A DNA stretch of 64,000 nucleotides from Tubulanus polymorphus (Eukaryota; Nemertea; Palaeonemertea; Tubulaniformes; Tubulanidae): positions 9,109,414-9,173,413 of the forward strand of contig NC_134034.1 of assembly GCF_964204645.1 (NCBI RefSeq). The letters run 5' to 3'. The notes beneath the pieces were generated by a model. It saw only the letters and a program-made list of their open reading frames with translations, ran no database searches and was not told where the DNA came from. Shown here one piece after another: positions 23,158 to 32,086 of the stretch (position 1 is the stretch's first letter; each line of letters begins with the position of its first letter). The position numbers were made by a program, and so were the translations under genes.

Positions 23158-24356
23158 TTAGCCCACTTGGGACTTTAGTCCCAGCGGGCTATTGCGTTCA
23201 CTTTTCGTCCGTCGTTCGTCTGTAGACGGAATCCAGTTATTTTGGGAAGTTTTGAAGACGCTTCAAGGTAATGTCTTGATATTTGGGTTACACATGTTTT
23301 GGCGAACAGCCATTGTTGTTCGCCAAAATCAGCACTTTTTACACATTTCTGAACTTTTTGAGGGAAATTTTGAAGACGCTTTGATCAATTACCTTAATCT
23401 TTCGGATATATGTGAATCCCCCCTGGGCCCATCAACATAACAAAAATTGGGTCGGTCGGACTCAAGATGGCCGTCCTATGACCTTTTGCCCAAAAATGTT
23501 AACTTTGTCCCGAATTCTGAGTCCTGTAGCTTCCTACTGGTTTGCCATTTCTCATTACAATTTGTGATGGGTATTCTTTGGAAAGGGATGTTTTATACCT
23601 GAGACAGGTATTTTTCATCAGCCAATTATGACGCAATTGGCGGCCATCTTGGTGTCACCAGTACTCATTCGTAAGTGGGAAAAAGTTTTTCCACATTATA
23701 TTAATACCTAAGCGTATTTTGATACCACAATCAATTAGAAAGTTGTAGCTCATGACGTGTTCTATGATTGTGGTGAGTTTCAAGGTAATTGGATTTCGTA
23801 TATGGCCACCAGGGGGCGTTGAATAATACAATATCTTAGCATTTCTTTATTATATTCGTACCTATGCATATTTTGTAACCACAATCAATTGGAAAGTAGT
23901 AGCTCATGACATCATCTATGATTGTTGCGAGTTTTAAGGACATTAGTTATTCTATAAGGTCACCAGGGGGCGTTGAATAGTAGAATAACTTAGTATTTCC
24001 TTATTATATTGCTACCTAGGCATGTTTTGTTACCATGATCAATTGCAAAGTTGTAGTTCATGACATGTTCTATGATTGTGGTGAGTTTCGAGGTCATTGG
24101 GTTTTGAATATGGTCTTCAGGAGGCGTTGAATAGTAGAATGACTTAGTATTTCCATATTAAATTGGTAACGAGGCATATTTTGTAATCACAATCAATTAC
24201 AAAATCGTAGCTGCTGACATGTTCTATGATTGTGGTGAGTTTCAAGGTCATTGGTTTTTGTAAATGGTCACCAGGGGGCGTTGAATGTTGAAATTGTTAG
24301 ATTGTTGAGCATTTGAAACCACTTCCCAAGTGGGCATGGTGTCCCTGGACCCCTAG
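23158..24356 (+). mobile_element. Helentron-like non-autonomous element (HINE), copy A
   Basis: Starts TTAGCCCACTTGGGAC, where a palindrome (GCCCACTTGGGAC / GTCCCAGCGGGC) forms a 5' hairpin, and ends GGACCCCTAG followed by T. The 12-bp GCCCACTTGGGA recurs in inverted orientation about 20 bp inside the 3' end, giving asymmetric subterminal inverted repeats. The CTAG-T terminus, a 3' GTCCCTGGAC hairpin and internal tandem repeats are hallmarks described for Helentron/HINE elements. No coding capacity. It lies inside the minus-strand pseudogene. Two more copies are at 25794 and 32087. Confidence 0.7.
23693..24295. repeat. Four tandem units of about 157 bp inside HINE copy A
   Basis: Each unit carries CATATTTTGTTACCACAATCAATT-like sequence, CATGACATGTTCTATGATTG, GTGGTGAGTTTCAAGG and CACCAGGGGGCGTTGAAT. 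Units begin near 23693, 23850, 24003 and 24160. Copy C has two to three of the same units. Confidence 0.8.
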
Positions 24357-25793
24357 TATATGAATAGCAATATGTTATTCATTTGACATAGACCATAGAA
24401 ACATTTACTCCAAATGCTCAATTTTGCAATGAAATATTATATGGAGACTTACTCTGATGAATCTTCATCATTGTGATCCCACGTGGGGTCGTAATATTCA
24501 TCATCAAGTTCATCATCACTTTCAATTTCACTGTCATGGAAATCATCATTTGCTGTTTCAGATTCCAGGAGTTCACATTGAACACTCTTATCCAATTTAA
24601 AAGTTATTCCATCTGTCTGAATTCGTTTTGATGATGATGTAGGCTTGATGTTGCATTGCACTAACCGATTACGGTGTTCCTGGAAATCCGATTTATAAAA
24701 ACTGGTAGTGAGACAATAACAATTAGAGTATAAGGATATACAATCACTTACAACCATGCCAGTATTTGTCCCGATACTCCTAATAGGTAGAGAAAAATCA
24801 TCAATATTATCCAATGAAGGAGTTGGCACTAAAGGTTGTTCGATGGAACTATCCACAACCACAACTTTTACTTTTCTTGGACTTGGAATTAGATCTTTCA
24901 CTATCTAAAAACAGATGAAAAACATTAAGTTAAAAATGCGAATGGTGCTGAAAGAAAATGGGATTCAATTTGGAAAATGAATTACCTAATTTTAATTGTG
25001 TATCAACCTACCTTTACATGATCTCTTTTCTCGATGGCTCTGCTTGGTCTAGGACTGGGCGTACTAGCTACTGTGAGTGTGACCGGTGACGCGGATGAAG
25101 TTGGTCCTGGTCACTGTCATCGTCGACTGCACTGGAAAATGATGGGCGGGATTTAACTAGCCAGTAATAAACGTGTCTATAGTTGAATAATTGAGGTAGT
25201 GACTCTGGCTTGAACTCACTACAGCCAGTTATCGGTATGAGTGTAGGCTTAATTGTCGTATTTGCTGATTTGTTTTGTTCTAGCATCTTCTTTTCATACC
25301 ATTTTCCCTTATCAATCTTGATGTCAATCTGTCTTGATGCCAAATGCTCTAGCATCCTCACATCTGCAAAAAAATAAGAAAATACACAATTTAGGATGTT
25401 TGCAATTGTAAAGAAAAATGTTGCTTTTTAATGAGGGAAATCAAAATATTCATATTAGAAATATTCAATAAACCTTGGCTTTGAGTGTACAATAAGTATA
25501 TATTTAATTGTTATCAGCATGAATTATATTTCAAATCAGTTCTTCATGTCATTTAAATACCAAATTCCAATTTTCTTAACATTTTTGTTCTAAAATAAAT
25601 CGCTTAGAAATTGTTGTTTGAAAATAAATCTTTAAGCCATTGGAATTAAGTAAAATTTTTATGCAATTTGAAACCAATTAACCTTTTGTTTACAGTAATT
25701 TACAGAATATATACTATGAACTATACGTTTCATAAGGCCTATGAAAGTATGGTATCAGTTAACCGTCACCTCAAAGGTTGATGAGGTTCATTT

Positions 25794-26117
25794 TTAGCCC
25801 ACTTGGGACTTTAGTCCCAGTGGGCTATTGCGTTCACTTTTCGTCCGTCCGTAGACGGAATCCAGTTATTTTGGGAAGTTTTGAAGACGCTTCAAGGTAA
25901 CGTCATGATATTTGGGTTACACATGTATCTACCCTAGACCCATCTTCAGCCCAAAAACTGGCCCTGTCAGAATCAAGATGGCCGACTGGCAGCCATTGTT
26001 GTTCGCCAAAATCAGCACTTTTTACACATTTTTGAACTTTTTGAGGGAAATTTTGAAGATGCTTTGATCAATTAGCTTGATCTTTTGGATATATGTGAAT
26101 CCCCCAGGGCCCATCAG
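25794..26117 (+). mobile_element. HINE copy B, 3' truncated
   Basis: Same 5' end as copies A and C (TTAGCCCACTTGGGAC). It matches through GGGCCCATCAGCAT and then stops, lacking the tandem units and the CTAG end. It keeps a segment (TACCCTAGACCCATCTTCAG) deleted from copy A. Confidence 0.8.
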
Positions 26118-26590
26118 CATTATTTATATCATGTTTTATACATCGCGTGTAGCTACTCCAAAAAGAAGATATACTTACATTCTTTAAGCCCGGCTCAGAT
26201 CGACCTTGCGACGCAACTCAACTGTCGGCGACTATCGTAGATTGCACTCAGATCTAATTCAGCAATTATCGCCGACCAGTTGCTATCGGTCGTACGATTG
26301 AACGCGAGCGCGCTCACATCGACACCGATACACCGACTTGTAACGTCCTCGCGAATGGATCATGTGACTCGTTCAAAATGGCGCCACACAGAATGCAGGT
26401 ACGCGCACACAAATTTTCCCCATAAAAATATAAAATATGCCTAATTATTCCATAATCTCTCCATCTAATTAGCGAAATTATAGTGAGAAAGCAATTTAAA
26501 TTACCTCTAGGGATTCAAATTTTTGTTTATGATTCTATTTGATTTTATATTCATAATTTTTAGATTTGTCAACAAAGGCTTTATATCAAC

Positions 26591-28684
26591 ATGATTCAAA
26601 GACGTCGTAGACAGGCAGCTACAGCAGTCGCGTTAGCTGTCTCTCTAGGCTTAGAAGAGAAGCAAAAAAAAAGAATTTGGAAGAAGGATTGGCTTCATCG
26701 TCACGACCAACAAGGTGTTTTTTGCAATTTAATGAGGGAGTTGAACTTGCAAGACCAGGAGTCGTTTCAAAACTTCTTCAGAATGTCTGTTGAAAATTTT
26801 GAACACCTGACTGATCTTGTTTCTGGCAGAATCAGCCGGCAAACCACAAATTTCCGAAAGCCAGTTCCACCTGCAGAAAGGCTTGCAGTTACTTAAAGGT
26901 ATCTGGCCACAGGTAAGACAACACAATTTTTTTAAAGTGAATATCAAAATTTATTGTTGCAAAGTTTACATTAATACTGATTGTCAATACTATTGATGCT
27001 AAAAATATACTACTGTACTGTTGCTCTGCTATAGTTTAGATGTACAACAGTATTGGTAATACTTAAACCATTACATAACACATATTTTCAGGAGAATCCT
27101 ATAAAAGTCTATCGTATTCCTTTCGGCTTGGAGCCACGACAATAGGTGAAATTGTTCCCGAGACGTGTCGAGCAATTTATGAAGTATTGAAAGATGACTA
27201 TCTAAAAGTAAGTTAGAGTCAAATACATTTGTATTTACTATTATACCTAAACACCTAATACCAGTTTTGAGAATATGATGGCTCTGCCAGCATTTGCATG
27301 TAGGATGCACCCTCATTTCGAGCCTGGTACCGATCAGGCTGGTGTTGAGCTGATGGGTACTTTGGTGCTTCCATGTTTGCCAATTCAGCTTCTCCCAGAG
27401 CTTGATTTATTTTGTTTGTAGCTTCATAGCGTATACGGACATTTGTTATTTTTCTCAGTTTGCTAGCAATTAATCTCCCAAAAATATCCATCTCATCTTC
27501 TGAAGGAATCTCCGGATATTCAATGGGCCTATCCATTGCATTGGCGATTGTCTCCAAAAGGCTAGTTGTAGTTTTTTGAGATTCAGCCGATTTTCTTTTG
27601 GTTGGACCTGGATTGTTCCTATGCTTTTTAGCTGGCTCCAGAACTGATGTTTCTAACAGATCATCTTCGGTATCGGCATGTTTCCTTTTGGATTGGTCCG
27701 GAGCCTTGGGCTTTTTAGCGGAGTCCAGAATTGAATTTTCAGATTGAGCATCATCATCATTGTCACTTGAACTGCTGGCACCTTCATCGATCTCTTCTTC
27801 AACATTGGGATCAATATTTTCAATTTCTTGGCTATTATTGAGCTAGAAAAGAATTTAAAAAAAAAAATTACAAATTGATTTTTATTTTCAATTTTCAGAT
27901 GCCAGAAACACCAGAGGAATGGAAAAAAATTGCAACGACGTTCAATGATAAATGGAATTTCCCACATACATTTGGAGCAATCGATGGAAAACATATAGCG
28001 TTAAGAGCTCCAAATAACTCGGGCTCAACATACTTCAACTATAAGAACTTTTTCAGCATTGTTCAAATGGCACTTGTTGATGCTGACTACAAGTTTATTT
28101 ACGTCGATGTTGGATGTAATGGAAGGGTATCAGATGGAGGGGTTTTTGCAGGATGCAGTTTACTGCAGGCCCTTAATCAAAGACTGGCAAACATTCCGGA
28201 ACCAGAATGTTTGCCAGATTCGGACATTATGATGTCCTACCACATTGTTGGCGACGATGCATTTCCCCTGAGGGACGATTTGATGAAACCGTTTCCGTTT
28301 CGAAACATGACAACTGAACTAAGAATTTTTTACTATCGTCTTTCAAGAGCCCGCCGGGTAGTTGAAAATGCGTTTGGAATAATGTCATCAAAATTTAGGG
28401 TTTTCCTAAGTCGGATACCACTTAGTCCGGAGAAGGCAGAAATTTTGGTGCTTGCCTCGTGTGCCCTGCATAATTTTCTGAGGTCACGTGCCGATATAAT
28501 CTATAACAGTGGTGTAGACGGCTTGGAACTGGATGAAGGTATGAGGGTGGAACCAAACTTAATGTCATGTGGAATTCCACACAGCAACTATGCTGGTACT
28601 CAACCAAAGGAAAAGAGAAATAAGTTGATGGACTACTTGAACAGTGCTGCTGGGGCAGTTGCTTGGCAACATGCGATGATATGA
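26591..28684 (+). pseudogene. PIF/Harbinger DDE transposase (HARBI1-like), 3 exons, one stop codon
   Basis: Exons are 26591-26912 (GTAAGA donor), 27092-27207 (TTTTCAG acceptor, GTAAGT donor) and 27899-28684 (TTTTCAG acceptor). Phases match and give 407 codons. Exon 1 is a basic N-terminus (MIQRRRRQAA) with a helical domain. It has one in-frame TAA at 26894-26896, where the family usually has Leu in VTLRYLATG. Exon 2 reads ESYKSLSYSFRLGATTIGEI, and exon 3 holds the DDE nuclease. Catalytic residues are the Asp in GAIDGKHI (about residue 175), the Asp in VGDDAFPL and the Glu in RVVENAFGIM. The enzyme cuts and re-inserts the element with a 3-bp duplication, working with the MADF partner. One T-to-A change would explain the stop, so this copy died recently. 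Intron 2 contains the last exon of the partner gene on the other strand. Confidence 0.9.
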
Positions 28685-29487
28685 ACTTTATAACCTTATA
28701 ACTTTATATATCATTTATACTGCATATATGCATGACAAAATAAATAGTATTATTATTACCTCAAAAGTGCTGACAGTTTCTCGTCCTTTTATATGTGGCC
28801 TCAAAAAACTCAAATGCGTAGCAATCCATTCTTGTCTTGGTGTTCTACCTTTTCTGCCCGAGCCTGATGCTGGGCATTTTATTACTCTTCCAAATAGTGT
28901 CCTGAGTGTTTTGATACGAACGGTTATATCACTTGCTAAATAGAAAATAAAAAATTGGAAATATTAAGTTTGCTCATAAAATCATTCAGAAGACATGTAT
29001 ATCGAAATATTTAAAAAAAAGTTAAAAGCTTTTTATTGTTGATCAAACATTAATGTATGTGCAAATAGGCATTTCTCTTTCCTAGGCTAATGAAATTTTT
29101 TATTACGAACGAATAAATATGATTTTGACAGAAAAATGTACTGAATTTACTAAAATCTATTTCTTTCATATTTTTTAATAAGGAATTATCCGAATACCCC
29201 AAATAATAAGTCATTTATTCCAAGAAAATCACAGAAATAAAATGTTACTATAAGCGGGATTCGAACCCAACCACGCAGTAACGCGACGAGCTTTCGTGTT
29301 TTAATCGTTTAAGTTGCGTTTTTAACTGCTTCTTACCAGATCTATTGAGCTCTTTAGCCATTTCATCTATTGCCTTTCTTTTTTTGTCCCTATCGGAGTA
29401 CTCTTTTGATGATATTTTATAGAGGCATGGTCTCTCTTCCCACATTACAATCAGGCTTTCTTCTTCGGTCGTCCATGAGGTCGCCAT
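27255..29487 (-). CDS. MADF/Myb-like accessory protein of the Harbinger element, 3 exons, intact
   Basis: Exons are 29487-29337 (GTAAGA donor), 28935-28760 (TTTAG acceptor, GTAATA donor) and 27842-27255 (TTTTCTAG acceptor), with matching phases and no stop; 304 residues. Exons 1 and 2 form a MADF domain (SWTTEEESLIVMWEERPC, LYKISSKEYSDRDKKRKAI, then ASDITVRIKTLRTLFGRV). MADF domains bind DNA, and this partner is needed for nuclear import and end recognition in characterised Harbinger systems. Exon 3 has an acidic and KKP-rich linker and a BESS-like C-terminal segment (SEDEMDIFGRLIASKLRKI) likely used for protein contacts. Intron 2 (28759-27843) contains the whole catalytic exon of the transposase on the opposite strand, and exon 3 lies in that gene's intron 2. 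Confidence 0.85.
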
Positions 29488-29915
29488 GTTGATTTTTCAT
29501 TCGCCGCTCTGATTGGCTAAAATTTATAGCGCAGTCGGCAACCGATCGTAGAAACGCACACATCGACGATGACGAGTCGGCGACTGGTTCCGTCGCGTCG
29601 TAGAAGTAGAACATGTTCAACTTCTGCGACTGAGTCGCCGATGGTGAAAAACTGTCGCACGACGGTCGTAGCTACACTCAGATCAGCCCCCCTTTACTGC
29701 GGGCTATCGCAATTTAGTTTTCTATGCTTACTAAAATTTAATTGAATTTCACTTGAATTTTTCCAAATGAGAAATAGCATATTTATTATTCATCGAGTTT
29801 TTGGCCCATGCACTTCCAGGATTTGCGAAAGCTTGACGAATAATATGCTATTTGAGTGCTTTTGTACTAAACAACAATGGTTATTTACCGGCAACGATCT
29901 TGATGAATAACTCAC

Positions 29916-30145
29916 CATTGTTCGAGATTGTATGGTTGAAGTCTATACTCCCCATCCGGCCGATTGTCTGGTCGTTCTCCTTCAATTTGCTCATTTTCTT
30001 CAGCCAACGGCTCATGTAAATACGGGTTAATGACCTCTTCGTCACTAGAAGAGTCAGTTTCTTGATCTTCTTGGTCATTTTCAACGGCATATTTACTATT
30101 ATTCGATTCATCGTCCGTAGAAAGATCACTGTGACTATCCGACAT
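29916..30145 (-). CDS. First exon of a possible P2RX7-C-terminal-domain-like protein
   Basis: ATG at 30145 opens 76 codons ending in phase 2 at a GTGAGT donor (29915-29914). The peptide is acidic and Ser-rich (MSDSHSDLSTDDESNN), then has NPYLHEP and RLQPYNLEQ. The split last codon begins TG, so a Cys or Trp comes next. Repeated invertebrate proteins with a P2RX7-like zinc domain have a similar start (acidic, PYxFEP, then WC-x-C). No downstream exon is recognised before the Harbinger element, so this may be an orphan exon. Confidence 0.3.
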
Positions 30146-30389
30146 ATTTGAATGGCATGTATCTGTGTATTACAGCTGGCGCCGCTCTTCTGGCGCTGAC
30201 GTCATATCCGGTAAATGGAAACAGTACATGACGGAATGGAAGAATTCGCTATTGAAATACCTTTTTAATCGAATTCATTCAATTTTCAATTGAGATTGCA
30301 ATCCCTATGAGAAATTGACCATAGACCAACGATATGTGACTAAAAACTGGGGTTCTTATGAAAAGTTGTCACATGTCCTTTAAAAAACC

Positions 30390-31318
30390 TCAATTTCCAA
30401 CTGTTTGAATTTTTCGATAAGCTGTTCTTTTACTTCTTACGCACTTCCTCTGACCTGGTTTTTTGGCAATATTTCCGGTTTTAGGAACAGTCAGCAGATC
30501 TGTTGATGTCATTGTATTGATTCGTTTTGTTGGCCTTATCGTCGCTTTCATGAACTTCTCTGAAAATAGTTTGTTTTTATCGTCAGTTTGTGAGTCCAAA
30601 TGGCATGGCTGACAGTTAACATAGCTTTTCAACTTTAATACAATTTCGAAGTTTCCTTGATTGTGTATAGCTCTGCTTCACCAATTTATGCAAATTCAAT
30701 ATCTTCCATTTAGTTGAAAGTTGTATAATGCTGTTAATTGTCTCGCAATTGTGGTTGGTCCAACCGATTGAATGGACTTTTTTCTCGACTGACGGAATGC
30801 ACACATACTGCTTTAGTCGCGGTTCCAGTTTATTGAAATAAGCTATACACTCTGGTGCTGATTCTATTAACTCAGCTTTTATTTCGATCATTTTTTGTTC
30901 ATAGTTGAATTTGTCATTCTGGTGCAGCGCTCCACTTTTATCAAATATCGCATTGACCATTCTATCTTCAACACTATGGTTGACATCAGTTTTTGCAACA
31001 AATATCTTTTTACATTTTTGATAAGATGCTGGTAACATTATATTTGATTAGTGGAAAGGAATGCCTCTTTTTTACTGCCTTAAGCAACGCTTTTTCGTCA
31101 TCCGCACCGAAAGTCAGGTATTCACTGTAGGCCATTTCCGTTGTTGTTACTTCCGAGCCAAGCTTCCCTTTGATGTGTGTGAAGAAATGCTGATAGGTTT
31201 CGGTCACCCCGTCAAAATGTAGAAACAGAGGGCCGATGAATATTCTGTTGAAAAATGTGGTATCTATATGTCTGTCTAGTCTCCCTCGTGTGATTTCCAA
31301 GTCAGCTCTGAGTCTTAC
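30390..31318 (-). pseudogene. MULE-type transposase fragment, three frames
   Basis: Minus-strand pieces run 31318-31010, 31038-30616 and 30632-30390, each +1 to the last. Piece one has GPLFLHFDGVTETYQHFF and LTFGADDEKALLKAVKK, matching the second catalytic Asp block of Mutator-like enzymes (G-x-D-x-E...L). Piece two has GWTNHNCETINSIIQLS, the Glu block followed by a tryptophan-containing helix. Piece three is a short basic tail ending in KRT. The first catalytic Asp is missing, so it is 5' truncated and frameshifted. It is a different lineage from the SWIM-bearing copy at 61.4-64 kb. Confidence 0.6.
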
Positions 31319-32086
31319 AGAGGTTTATGCTGATTTATATAACCAGCAGTGACAAAAACATTCACGTTAATTCAACTTTTTCAACTATAGTCAAGTGCAA
31401 TAAAAGAAGTTTACTGAATACAATACAATGAATAAAACCTTGGAGTAATCATTTGACTGGAGAGAGCTTGCCTATTCATTCGCTATACACACTGTGGCCT
31501 ATTCATGTAGCACCACTCACCGATCTCACTCGTAGCAACAGCTCGCCGCTGACATCGCATCGCTTAACCGGAAGCTTTACTACCAGTATGCGCAAACGGG
31601 CTTGATTGAATACGACCTATTTAACGCATGCGTAGTTGTTACAAATATGTCCGCGCCGTTGTGAAGAGTTTTTTGGAAAAAGAATCGTAAAAATCGACCG
31701 ATATTTAAGGAAATAACAGATTTTTACCACGCTTTTCACAAACAGTACTCAATTGAATGTAAGTGAAAAAGAATAATTCATCAAATTAAAACCCGATTCT
31801 TCCGGATAATGGCACATACATCATATTAAAGATCGAGAGTTGATGATAATGAAATAGTAAATGTCAGTGTGTTGCGCTTTGTCGCGAAATCAATATTTGT
31901 AATGAAAATTCCCTAGTTACTGTGGTGGTAATACAATATCCTCACTGATGATAGACTTATCATTTCTGGCCATTGGCGTTGTTGCTTTGCCAAAATCAGA
32001 TTCAAAACCGTTTTATCTAGTTAATTATATTCCTAGTCTATTTGTATTCCCACTCAACATATTATCATTCGCTTACTTTTACCTTT
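31319..32086. other. Intergenic, no gene seen
   Basis: AT-rich, no recognisable gene, between the MULE fragment and HINE copy C. Confidence 0.5.

Larger units (their letters stand above)
20860..25361 (-). pseudogene. Multi-exon transposase-like gene (DGRCDSxGH family), decayed
   Basis: Minus-strand exons can be followed in order. 25361-25068 and 24901-24449 encode an acidic N-terminal region with IGTNTG, RIQTDG and SVQCEL motifs. After the HINE insertion comes 23063-22800, a Cys-rich segment (CQKCLSPC) running into SQPRHQKMPIGNLLIAAG with a frame change near 22855. 22800-22500 ends in DGRCDSSGHTTKYGSYS, preceded by an in-frame TGA. The next exon (about 22350-22185) has TTDGHQQI and FDGWHLAK. 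Further exons hold NHMYWVAGSSGG (21955-21786), SSIESYHCLVVRFAPK (about 21690-21515), ALHFNE (about 21340-21200) and a basic tail (21090-20863). The DGRCDS and TTDGH aspartates look like two members of a DDE triad. I recognise the motif order from repeated genes of fish and invertebrates but not the formal superfamily. Several stops and shifts make it a pseudogene. Confidence 0.65.
26187..29693. mobile_element. PIF/Harbinger transposon, 3.5 kb, TTA target duplications
   Basis: The left end AGCCCGGCTCAGATC and the complement of the right end (AGGGGGGCTGATCTGAG) form imperfect terminal inverted repeats. TTA is present directly outside both ends (26184-26186, 29694-29696), the 3-bp duplication expected of PIF/Harbinger. 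Subterminal regions are rich in repeated GTCGGCGAC / GTCGCGAC-like motifs on both sides. It carries the two genes expected of the superfamily, a DDE transposase (plus) and a MADF/Myb-like partner (minus), with interleaved exons. A single nonsense codon in the transposase is the only damage seen. Confidence 0.88.

Noticed and set aside
29248-29290. tRNA-like B box (GGGTTCGAATCCCGC, minus strand)
   Set aside because: No A box at the right distance and no acceptor or anticodon stem; it overlaps the intron of the MADF gene.
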